Shown here piece after piece: positions 1-6,120 of a stretch of 9,079 nt of DNA. The notes under the pieces were generated by a model. That model was not told where the DNA came from, made no database searches, and saw only the letters and a program-made list of their open reading frames with translations. This stretch comes from VGWF01 sp964423465 (GTDB lineage: Bacteria > Verrucomicrobiota > Kiritimatiellia > PWTM01). The position numbers and the translations under genes are program-made. The stretch is taken from positions 1 to 9,079 of the forward strand of contig CAYRFK010000203.1 in assembly GCA_964423465.1 (NCBI GenBank), written 5' to 3'. How positions within the stretch are numbered: the first letter of the stretch is position 1; every line of letters begins with the position of its first letter.

Positions 1-1314
1 CCGGGCGGAGCGGCGGAGGCGGTGCCGTTCCGCGAGGCGCTGCTTCGCGGGCTGGCGCCGGACGGCGGGCTCTACATGCCCGTAGCACTGCCGCGCCTCG
101 ACCCGGCGCGGTTGGCGGCGCTGCGCGATGCGCCCTATGCGCGCGTGGCGTTCGAGGTGCTGCGTCCGTTCACGGCGGGGACGCTGTCCGACGGCGCCTT
201 CCTGCGGCTGTGCGAGGACGCCTACGATTTCGAGGTGCTGCTGGAACCGATGGAGGAGGGCGTCTGGATCCTGCGGCTCGACCGCGGCCCGACGGCATCG
301 TTCAAGGATTTCGCCGCGCGCTGGATGGCGCGGATGATGCGCGAGCTGCGCGAGCCGGGGCGGGAGGCGACGATTCTCGTGGCGACCTCCGGGGACACCG
401 GCAGCGCGGTGGGCGAGGCGTTCCGCGGGGTCGAGGGCTTCCGCGTCGTCCTGCTGTACCCCGAGAACGAGGTCAGCGCGGTGCAGAAGCGCCAGCTCGA
501 CGGGATCGGGCTCAACGTGCGGGCGCTGTCCGTCGCCGGCACGTTCGACGAGTGCCAGGCGCTGGTGAAACAGGCGTTCCTCGACCCGGCGCTGGCAGGT
601 CTCGGGTTGTCCTCGGCGAACTCGATCAACATCGGGCGGATCCTTCCGCAGTCGGTCTACTACGTCTACGCCTGGCTGCGGGTCGCGCGCGACGGCGGTC
701 CGGTGACGTTCTCGGTGCCGTCGGGCAACTTCGGCAACTCCTTCGGCTGCGAGGTGGCGCGGCGGATGGGGCTGCCCGTGGGCCGGCTGATTCTCGCGGT
801 GAACGCCAACGATGAGTTCCCGGACTTCCTGGCGAGCGGCGACTACCGGCCGGTGAGCCCGTCCCGCGCGTGTCTCTCCAACGCGATGAATGTGGGCAAC
901 CCGAGCAACCTGGCGCGCTACTTCGACGCGTTCGGCGGCACGGTGACGCGCGAGGGCGCGGTGCGGAAGGCGCCGGACCTGGCCGCGATGCGAGGGGCGA
1001 TGGAGTCGGTGGCGGTCGGCGACGACGAGACGGTCGCCTGCATCCGCGACACATGGACGCGGCGCCGCGTGCTGCTCGAGCCGCACGGTGCGGTCGGCGT
1101 CGCCGCGCTGCGCCGGCTGGGCGCAGGCCCCGGCCCGTCCGTATGCCTCGAGACCGCGCATCCCGCGAAGTTCCCCGAGGTGATCGAGCGCGAGCTCGGC
1201 CTCACGCCGGAGTCGCCGGAGGCCTTCCGCAAGCTGGCGGAGCGCGAGCCGGCGGTGCAGCGCATCCCCGCGACGTATGAGGCGCTTCGCGAAACCCTGA
1301 TGAGGAACGCATGA
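1..1314 (+). CDS. thrC: Threonine synthase, 5' end cut off by the window edge
   Basis: Converts O-phospho-L-homoserine and water to L-threonine and phosphate. It is the last step of threonine synthesis, a cytosolic PLP enzyme. The frame is open from base 1 and no start is visible. The first codons read P-G-G-A-A-E-A before VPFREALLRGLAPDGGLYMP, the conserved N-terminal part of the family. The GTG at 22 is therefore probably internal, and only about the first ten residues should be missing. Visible marks (numbered from base 1) are GPTASFKDFAARW with the PLP-binding Lys near residue 102, the Gly/Ser/Thr-rich phosphate loop ATSGDTGSAVGEAF near 130, SVPSGNFGNSFG near 240, and ETAHPAKFPEVIERELG near the C terminus. 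The 437 visible residues match the usual length of about 430-470. The stop overlaps the thrB start by ATGA, so the two are co-transcribed. Homoserine dehydrogenase is not in the window. Confidence 0.96.
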   Translation, partial: PGGAAEAVPFREALLRGLAPDGGLYMPVALPRLDPARLAALRDAPYARVAFEVLRPFTAGTLSDGAFLRLCEDAYDFEVLLEPMEEGVWILRLDRGPTASFKDFAARWMARMMRELREPGREATILVATSGDTGSAVGEAFRGVEGFRVVLLYPENEVSAVQKRQLDGIGLNVRALSVAGTFDECQALVKQAFLDPALAGLGLSSANSINIGRILPQSVYYVYAWLRVARDGGPVTFSVPSGNFGNSFGCEVARRMGLPVGRLILAVNANDEFPDFLASGDYRPVSPSRACLSNAMNVGNPSNLARYFDAFGGTVTREGAVRKAPDLAAMRGAMESVAVGDDETVACIRDTWTRRRVLLEPHGAVGVAALRRLGAGPGPSVCLETAHPAKFPEVIERELGLTPESPEAFRKLAEREPAVQRIPATYEALRETLMRNA

Positions 1315-2258
1315 GCTGGATCCAGGTCTTCTCCCCCGCGACCATCGGCAACATCGGTCCCGGGTTCGACGTGCTGGGCATGGCGGTGAAGGGGCTGGGC
1401 GACACGGTCTTCGCCCGGCGCATCCGGTCGGGCGTCCGGATCGCGGAGGTGAAGTCGCCGACGCCGATCCCGGCCGACCCGAAGAAGAACACGGCCGCGC
1501 TCGCCGCCGCCAACGTCTTCCGGTTCCTGAACGTGCGCGGCGGCATCGAGCTGCGCATTCACAAGGGCCTGCCGGCGGGATCCGGACTCGGGTCGAGCGC
1601 GGCCTCCGCCGCCGCGGGCGCCTTCGCGGCCAACTGGCTCTACGGGCGCGAACTGAGCGTCGAGCAGCTCATCCTCGCCGCCACGCAGGCCGAGGCGGAG
1701 GTCTCCGGCGGCTTCTTTGCGGACAACACGGCGCCGGCGCTGCTCGGCGGAACGACGCTGACGCGCTGTTGCGTGCCGCTGGATGTGACGCGGATCGGCG
1801 TCATCCGGCGCCTGCGGCTCGTCCTCGTCACGCCCGGCATCACGGTGCTGACCCGCGAGGCACGCAGGATCCTCCCCGCCACGGTGCCGATGGCCTCGTT
1901 CGTCTTCAACATGGCGAACACCGCCCTCATCACGGCGGCGTTCGCCAAGAACGACTACTCGCTCTTCGCGCGCAGCCTCAACGACATCGTCATTGAGCCG
2001 GTCCGCGCCCGGCTCATCACGGGCTTCCACCAGGTCAAGGAGAACGCGATCAAGGCGGGGGCCGACGGCATGGCCATCTCGGGATCCGGGCCGACGGTCT
2101 TTGCCATCACCGACAACCTCCGCAAGGCCCGCGCCATCGAGCAGCAGATGGTTCTGACGTTCAACGCCCTGGGGGTTTCGTCCCGGAGCTGGGTCACAAC
2201 GATGGATCCCCACGGAACCCGCGTCGTGGAGGACGGCCGTCCCCGGCCCGCTGCGTGA
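1311..2258 (+). CDS. thrB: Homoserine kinase (GHMP kinase family)
   Basis: Phosphorylates L-homoserine with ATP to give O-phosphohomoserine, the substrate of the enzyme encoded just upstream. The product has 315 residues, a normal length for ThrB. GHMP-kinase signatures are in order: the N-terminal substrate-side motif ATIGNIGPGFDVLG (residues 10-23), the phosphate-binding loop GLPAGSGLGSSAASAAAG (86-103), the conserved ADNTAPALLGG stretch (137-147), and the C-terminal glycine motif GADGMAISGSGPTVFAI (250-266). The ATG at 1311 overlaps the thrC stop (ATGA). It has a GAGGA ribosome-binding site at 1302-1306, four bases upstream, which supports this start. The gene order thrC-thrB is the reverse of the enterobacterial thrABC order. 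Nothing looks damaged. A different GHMP sugar kinase is unlikely given the motifs and the thrC neighbour. Confidence 0.95.
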   Translation: MSWIQVFSPATIGNIGPGFDVLGMAVKGLGDTVFARRIRSGVRIAEVKSPTPIPADPKKNTAALAAANVFRFLNVRGGIELRIHKGLPAGSGLGSSAASAAAGAFAANWLYGRELSVEQLILAATQAEAEVSGGFFADNTAPALLGGTTLTRCCVPLDVTRIGVIRRLRLVLVTPGITVLTREARRILPATVPMASFVFNMANTALITAAFAKNDYSLFARSLNDIVIEPVRARLITGFHQVKENAIKAGADGMAISGSGPTVFAITDNLRKARAIEQQMVLTFNALGVSSRSWVTTMDPHGTRVVEDGRPRPAA

Positions 2259-2264
2259 GCGGGC
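2246..2264 (+). terminator. Hairpin at the end of thrCB, no U tract
   Basis: GCCCGCT (2246-2252) and AGCGGGC (2258-2264) form a perfect 7-bp stem around a 5-base loop, GCGTG. The thrB stop codon (2256-2258) straddles the loop and the start of the right arm. No run of T follows (ATTGATTAGG), so it is not a classical intrinsic terminator. It may stabilise the 3' end or assist another termination mechanism. The hairpin is seen in the sequence; its role is inferred. Confidence 0.35.
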
Positions 2265-2265
2265 A

Positions 2266-2292
2266 TTGATTAGGGCATGGCGGTGATATAGT
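2266..2292 (+). promoter_or_regulatory. Candidate sigma-70-type promoter for the hybrid kinase gene
   Basis: TTGATT (2266-2271) and TATAGT (2287-2292) resemble -35 and -10 boxes with a 15-base spacer, slightly short of the optimum. They lie in a locally A/T-richer gap between thrB and the kinase gene. Transcription would start near 2299, about 18 bases before the ATG at 2317. No clear Shine-Dalgarno sequence is present in that leader. Confidence 0.4.
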
Positions 2293-2316
2293 CTGTTCCT
2301 GACGCCGACAGTCGCG

Positions 2317-4701
2317 ATGCGAACAGCAATCCTGATGGTGGGAGGGGCAGCGGGAGATCCGGCGCGGCTTGAAGCTGCGGCGGCCGGCGACGTTTCCGGC
2401 GGGGGGGTCGAGCGCGTGACCTCCGCGAACGCTGCGCTGGCGCGCCTGTTGAGCGATCCTCCGCATCTCATCCTGATCCTCGACGGCCTCACCGACATGG
2501 CCCCGGCGGTCCTGTGCGGCCGCCTGAAGAAGGATCCCCAGACCGCGGGCATCCCGGTGCTGGCGGTCATTGCGCCGAACGCAGCGGCGTCGGAAGAGGA
2601 GGCCCTTCGTGCGGCGGGCGCCGAGGGGATCGCTCGCAGCGCCGTGGATTCGCCGGACGTGCTTTCCCTGCTGGGCGCGTTGCTGCGGTTCAAGCGTCGG
2701 TTCGACGACCAGATGCGGCGCGAGCGGGCGCTGGAGACGGTTCTTCGCCAGCGCACGAGCGACTTGTGGGCGATGGAGGAGCGCTTCCGGATCCTGGTCG
2801 AGAATTCGCCGGATGCCATCTTCGTCGAGTCCGAGGACGGCACGGTTCTGGACGTCAACCCGGCGGCCTGCACGCTGCACGGCCTCAAGAGGACCGAACT
2901 GATCGGCCGGAACGTGGCGGATCTTGTCCCGAGCGACGAGGCCGACCGCATCCGCAGCGAGTTTCCCCGCTGGTTCTCGGGTGAGGTGAAGCAGGTCGAG
3001 GGCCTGAGCCGGACGCGCGACGGCCGTCACGTCCCCGTGGAAGTCCGCGCCAGCATCATTCAACTCGAGGGGCGCCGCGCCGCCATCCTGCACGTCCGCG
3101 ACATCACGGAGCGCAAGCGGGCGGATGCCGAGCGGGGTCGGCTGGAGTTGCGCTACCGGAAGCTCGTCGAGCAGATTCCCGCCATCACCTACATCTTCGA
3201 TCACGCCCTGCGGCGGACGACCTACATCAGCCCGCAGGTCACCACCCTGCTCGGATTCACCCCCGACGCGTGGATGGCCGACCCCGGCCTGTGGCTGCGG
3301 CAGATTCATCCGGAGGATGCCGAGCGGGTGCAACGGTCGATCCTTGAACGGCACGACGTCTTACGGGAGCCCTTCGCCATCGAGTATCGGGCGCTGACCT
3401 CCGACGGTCGTACGCTGTGGATCAGCAACCACGGCGTCTACCTGCAGGATTCGGAGGCCGGCCACTGGATGCTGCAGGGCGTCATGATGGACCTGACCGA
3501 GCGGCGCGAAACCGAGGAGGCCCTTCGCGCCAGCCAGGAACAGCTTGCGCAGGCCCAGAAGATGGAGGCCATCGGCCGGCTGGCCGGCGGGATCGCCCAC
3601 GACTTCAACAACATGCTGACCGCCATCCTCGGCTACGGCCAGCTCCTGAACGCCGATCCCGCCATGCCGTCCGAGTTGAAGGGCGACCTCGGGGAAATCC
3701 TGCGGGCCGCCGAACGCGCCGAGGGGCTTGTCAAACAGCTTCTCTCCTTCAGCCGGCGCACGCCGGTCGAGAAGGAGCCGTTGGACGCGAACGACACGGT
3801 TCGTGCGATGGACCGCCTGTTGCGGCGAACCCTGGGGAAGGATATCGAGATCGTCTCCCTCGTCGACGATGCCCCGTGCGTCATCGAGGGCGATTCCGGC
3901 CGCCTGAGCCAGGCGCTGATGAATCTCGCGGTTCACGCGCGCGATGCGATGCCCAAGGGCGGAACGCTGACGATCACGACGGGGGTCCTCCTGGTCGACG
4001 AGGAGTACTCGCGGGCGCGTCCCGCCCTCCATCCGGGGCCGCATGTGCGCATCGAAGTCGCCGACACGGGCCCCGCGCTGACCCCCGAGGAACTGCGGAA
4101 CGTCTTCGAGCCCTTCTCCCCCGTCCGGTCCAAGGGTCGGCCCAGCGGCCTCGGCCTTGCCGTCGTCCATTCCATCACCACCTCCCTGGGCGGCTATGTC
4201 GAGGTCGAATCGCAGCCGGACCGCGGCACCCGGTTCCTCCTCTATTTCCCGCACCGCCCCGATCTCTCGGTCGCGACCCCCGAACCCCAGTCGGGCGATG
4301 TGTCCGGCGGGGCCGAGACGATCCTGGTTGTCGACGACGAACGCGGCGTCCGCCACCTGGCCGGACGCATGCTCCGGTCCGCGGGGTATGTGGTGGTCGA
4401 GGCGACCGGCGGCGTCGAGGCCCTCCACATGTTCGAGCGCGAGCCCGACCGCTTCGGTCTCGTCCTCACCGACATCATCATGCCCCAGATGTCCGGCACG
4501 GAACTGATCCAGCGCATCCGCGCCCTGCGTCCCGGCGCCCGCGCGATGTGCATGACCGGGTTCATGCACGAGCCCGTCACGGACGCGGACGGCTCCGCTC
4601 CGCCCCTGCGCATTCTGCAGAAACCCTTCACCCGCGGCGCCCTGCTGTTCCACGTCCGCCAGGCCCTCGACGGAGTCGAGCCGGAAGGGGCCTCCACATG
4701 A
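2317..4701 (+). CDS. Soluble hybrid histidine kinase: pseudo-receiver-PAS-PAS-HisKA-HATPase-receiver
   Basis: A 794-residue signalling protein with no membrane segment or signal peptide, so probably a cytosolic sensor. Domains in order: a receiver-like fold (about 1-125) that lost the acidic pair (ILMVGG) and the usual Lys but keeps an Asp at 56; a short coiled linker (130-150); PAS (152-267, ending DITERKRAD); a second PAS of PAS_3 type (278-402, ending DLTERRETEE); HisKA with GGIAHDFNN and phospho-acceptor His428; HATPase (about 487-645); and a C-terminal receiver (668-785) with the acidic pair D673/D674, phospho-acceptor D719, T747 and K769. The HATPase is unusual. The N box reads NLAVHARDAM, with His540 where the Mg-binding Asn is expected, and the G1 box reads DTGPAL instead of DTGxGM. 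The later GLGLA box (611-615) is intact. No DNA-binding domain or partner regulator is adjacent, so the output and the signal are unknown. In-frame stop TGA at 2284-2286 and no nearby ATG support the start at 2317. Confidence 0.92.
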   Translation: MRTAILMVGGAAGDPARLEAAAAGDVSGGGVERVTSANAALARLLSDPPHLILILDGLTDMAPAVLCGRLKKDPQTAGIPVLAVIAPNAAASEEEALRAAGAEGIARSAVDSPDVLSLLGALLRFKRRFDDQMRRERALETVLRQRTSDLWAMEERFRILVENSPDAIFVESEDGTVLDVNPAACTLHGLKRTELIGRNVADLVPSDEADRIRSEFPRWFSGEVKQVEGLSRTRDGRHVPVEVRASIIQLEGRRAAILHVRDITERKRADAERGRLELRYRKLVEQIPAITYIFDHALRRTTYISPQVTTLLGFTPDAWMADPGLWLRQIHPEDAERVQRSILERHDVLREPFAIEYRALTSDGRTLWISNHGVYLQDSEAGHWMLQGVMMDLTERRETEEALRASQEQLAQAQKMEAIGRLAGGIAHDFNNMLTAILGYGQLLNADPAMPSELKGDLGEILRAAERAEGLVKQLLSFSRRTPVEKEPLDANDTVRAMDRLLRRTLGKDIEIVSLVDDAPCVIEGDSGRLSQALMNLAVHARDAMPKGGTLTITTGVLLVDEEYSRARPALHPGPHVRIEVADTGPALTPEELRNVFEPFSPVRSKGRPSGLGLAVVHSITTSLGGYVEVESQPDRGTRFLLYFPHRPDLSVATPEPQSGDVSGGAETILVVDDERGVRHLAGRMLRSAGYVVVEATGGVEALHMFEREPDRFGLVLTDIIMPQMSGTELIQRIRALRPGARAMCMTGFMHEPVTDADGSAPPLRILQKPFTRGALLFHVRQALDGVEPEGAST

Positions 4702-4720
4702 CGGAACTGATGAAAGTGGG

Positions 4721-4827
4721 GAAACTCCAAACGCCAAGGAAGTGAGAAAAAAGAAGGCGGCAAGTCCGAAGTTCGACTTCTCCCTTGCCATCTTCTGTCT
4801 TTCCACTTCCTTGGAGTTTGGAGTTTC
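4721..4827. repeat. 107-bp near-continuous palindrome between convergent genes; likely bidirectional terminator or palindromic repeat unit
   Basis: The left arm GAAACTCCAAAC (4721-4732) then CCAAGGAAGTG (4734-4744) pairs exactly with CACTTCCTTGG (4804-4814) then GTTTGGAGTTTC (4816-4827), with one internal mismatch. The same register continues inward: AGAAG (4752-4756) with CTTCT (4792-4796), GGCAAG (4759-4764) with CTTGCC (4784-4789), and GAAGT (4768-4772) with ACTTC (4776-4780) around a TCG loop. I count 42 Watson-Crick pairs out of 52 possible. It is visibly less G+C-rich than the neighbouring genes and has A- and T-rich arms. It starts 20 bases after the kinase stop and abuts the stop codon of the methyltransferase on the other strand, the position expected of a two-way terminator. 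Its length and separate base composition also suit a dispersed MITE-like repeat, which a single window cannot show. Confidence 0.75.
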
Positions 4828-5652
4828 TTACTTTCTTGCCGGAATCTTCCCGGCTGCCAACCTCTGCCTCACGGCCTCGAAGACCAGGATCGTTGCCGCG
4901 GCCGCCACGTTGAGCGAGTCGCACTGGCCCAGCATCGGGATGCGGACGCGTTCGTCGGCGCCCTCCATCCAGCGGCCGGTGAGGCCGTACTGTTCGGATC
5001 CGACCACCACCGCAGTGCCGCGCGTGAGGTCGCAGTCCGTGTGCAGCTTCTCCGCCGACGGCGTCGCGGCGAGGATGCGGATGCCGCGGGCACGCAGCCA
5101 CGCGACCGCCTCGTCGCTCGTCGCCTCGACCACCGGCACCGTGAAGATCGTCCCGATGCTCGCGCGCACGGCGTTCGGGTTGAACACGTCGGTGCAGCGG
5201 TCGCAGACGATCACCGCGTGGACGCCCCCCGCGTCGGCGCTGCGCAGCATCGTACCGAGGTTGCCCGGCTTCTCGACGTGCTCCATCACCAGCAGCAGCG
5301 GGTCCGGAGGCAGCGCGAGGTCCACCAGCCCCCGCCGCAGCGCCGGGGCGACGGCAAGCAGGCCATCGGGCCGGTCGCGGTAGGACATCTTGCGAAACAC
5401 CGGTTCGGTGCAGTCGAACATCTCCGCCCCCGCGGCCGCCGCGGCCGCCAGCAGGGCGTCCTCGTTCGTCCCGAGGAAGAGCGGGCGGCAGAAAAGGAAG
5501 GCCGCCGGCCGCACGCCGTTGTCGAGCGCCCGCTTCGTTTCGCGGTAGCCCTCCACCAGCATCAGCCCCGTGTCGTCCCGCGCGCCGCGGTCGCGCAGCT
5601 TCACGACCTGCTTCACGCGTTCGTTCTGCAGACTTGTAATCGGAGTCGCCAT
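4828..5652 (-). CDS. SpoU/TrmH-family RNA 2'-O-ribose methyltransferase
   Basis: Transfers a methyl group from S-adenosylmethionine to a ribose 2'-OH in tRNA or rRNA. The SPOUT knot motifs are all present in the 274-residue product: motif 1 EKPGNLGTMLRSADAGG (127-143, with Asn131 and the catalytic-type Arg137), motif 2 VVVGSEQYGL (215-224, with Glu220), and motif 3 IPMLGQCDSLNVAAAA (238-253, with Ser246 and Asn248). The N-terminal 100 residues (ITSLQNERVKQVVKLRDRG, then VEGYRETKRAL) are the usual substrate-binding domain. The start was set at 5652 because MATPITSLQNERVK is the typical family N terminus; the longer open frame up to 5808 has no such match. The exact RNA target cannot be told: the enzyme resembles the 23S rRNA guanosine methyltransferases and unassigned TrmH relatives alike. 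It runs convergent to the kinase and divergent from the metal-uptake operon. Confidence 0.93.
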   Translation of the reverse strand: MATPITSLQNERVKQVVKLRDRGARDDTGLMLVEGYRETKRALDNGVRPAAFLFCRPLFLGTNEDALLAAAAAAGAEMFDCTEPVFRKMSYRDRPDGLLAVAPALRRGLVDLALPPDPLLLVMEHVEKPGNLGTMLRSADAGGVHAVIVCDRCTDVFNPNAVRASIGTIFTVPVVEATSDEAVAWLRARGIRILAATPSAEKLHTDCDLTRGTAVVVGSEQYGLTGRWMEGADERVRIPMLGQCDSLNVAAAATILVFEAVRQRLAAGKIPARK

Positions 5653-5660
5653 GGCGCGGG

Positions 5661-5666
5661 AGTATA
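5661..5666 (-). promoter_or_regulatory. -10 box (TATACT) for the methyltransferase gene
   Basis: On the minus strand TATACT matches the sigma-70 -10 consensus at 5 of 6 bases. It lies only 8 bases upstream of the ATG at 5652. A transcript starting the usual 6-8 bases downstream would have almost no leader, and no Shine-Dalgarno sequence is visible. No convincing -35 box sits at 16-18 bases; TTCCGT at a 19-base spacing is the nearest. Confidence 0.5.
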
Positions 5667-5792
5667 GCCGATCCCTGCCGCCGGCACGGAAGCCCGAAAT
5701 CACGTTGATGAAACACGACAAGCCAAAGGGCGCAGGATTCCAGACCCGACGGCTGCCTCGAGGCTCGCGGGAACCCCCGAGGGCGTCGGGGC

Positions 5793-5821
5793 TTGCCAAG
5801 GGTAACACTTCGTATTACGTT
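5793..5821 (+). promoter_or_regulatory. Candidate promoter of the metal-uptake operon
   Basis: TTGCCA (5793-5798) and TACGTT (5816-5821) are spaced by 17 bases. The -35 is good (4 of 6 matches) and the -10 is weak (3 of 6). Transcription would begin near 5828, giving a leader of about 11 bases that starts at the GGAGA ribosome-binding site (5828-5832) of the first gene. An inverted repeat fills the spacer (listed separately). Further upstream, a 6-bp hairpin (CCCCGA 5775-5780 with TCGGGG 5786-5791) and the palindrome GCCTCGAGGC (5755-5764) occur in the divergent gap; I assign them no role. Confidence 0.5.
5802..5818. promoter_or_regulatory. Imperfect inverted repeat, candidate operator
   Basis: GTAACAC-TTC-GTATTAC: two 7-base arms match as inverted repeats at 6 of 7 positions around a 3-base centre. 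It lies between the putative -35 and -10 boxes and overlaps the first bases of the -10, the classical position for a repressor site. Ribbon-helix-helix dimers bind short palindromic or tandem boxes, and the first gene of the operon encodes such a protein, so autoregulation is the natural reading. The repeat is seen; its use as an operator is inferred. Confidence 0.5.
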
Positions 5822-5838
5822 GCGCCCGGAGACTCTCC

Positions 5839-6120
5839 ATGGCCGCAAAGAAGCCGTCGATTGTTACGTTCAAGGCCGAGCCTGCGATGCTGGATGCGCT
5901 GCGCGCGGTGCCGAACCGCTCGGAATTCATCCGCGCGGCGGTATTGAACGCCTTGGAGCACGCATGCCCGCTGTGTGGTGGCTCGGGCGTCTTCACGCCG
6001 GAGCAGAAGCAGCATTGGGAGGCCTTCCGTAAGCACCACGCCGTGAAGGAATGCGGCGATTGCCACGCCGTGCACCTTGTGTGCGCCGCCGATGCGCGAC
6101 GGAGGAGGCCGCACGTATGA
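5839..6120 (+). CDS. Small ribbon-helix-helix protein with Cys/His-rich metal-binding tail; candidate metal-responsive repressor
   Basis: The 93-residue product has two parts. Residues 6-41 look like a ribbon-helix-helix (CopG/NikR-type) DNA-binding unit: a beta strand SIVTFKAE, a first helix around 15-24, a turn at PNRSEF, and a second helix SEFIRAAVLNALE. Residues 41-82 carry two Cys knuckles, CPLCGGSG (Cys43, Cys46) and CGDC (Cys72, Cys75), plus Cys82 and His59, 66, 67, 76 and 79. This is enough for a zinc-ribbon-like site. GGAGA at 5828-5832 precedes the ATG by six bases. The stop overlaps the start of the binding-protein gene by ATGA, so it is the first gene of the zinc-type ABC transporter operon. 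The context suggests a zinc (or other metal) sensor that represses the operon. No Fur-family Zur is present in the window. Metal identity and repressor or activator role are inferred. Confidence 0.82.
   Translation: MAAKKPSIVTFKAEPAMLDALRAVPNRSEFIRAAVLNALEHACPLCGGSGVFTPEQKQHWEAFRKHHAVKECGDCHAVHLVCAADARRRRPHV
6101..6108 (+). promoter_or_regulatory. Strong Shine-Dalgarno sequence that fixes the znuA start
   Basis: GGAGGAGG lies inside the end of the ribbon-helix-helix gene, eight bases before the ATG at 6117. This selects 6117 over the longer open frame that begins at 6051, whose extra residues are Arg-rich and would spoil the signal peptide. Confidence 0.75.

Noticed and set aside
918..2951. 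Very long open frame on the minus strand (677 codons) across thrC, thrB and the kinase start
   Set aside because: It is antisense to three genes with clear family motifs. Its translation is Arg/Ala/Pro-rich and matches nothing recognisable; long antisense frames are common at this G+C content.
3361..4806. 481-codon minus-strand open frame under the kinase
   Set aside because: Antisense to the HisKA, HATPase and receiver domains, low-complexity composition, and it starts inside the palindrome.
4838..4854. Small hairpin GCCGG...CCGGC at the 3' end of the methyltransferase gene
   Set aside because: It is only 5 bp and inside the coding region; the adjacent 107-bp palindrome is a far stronger candidate for the transcript end.
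4742..5383. Plus-strand open frame of 213 codons starting in the palindrome
   Set aside because: It lies opposite the SpoU methyltransferase, whose three catalytic motifs are intact; the plus-strand translation has no recognisable family.
5700..5838. Possible small gene in the divergent gap between the methyltransferase and the RHH gene
   Set aside because: The open frames here lack a supported start and have no recognisable product; the gap is better explained as two promoters and an operator.
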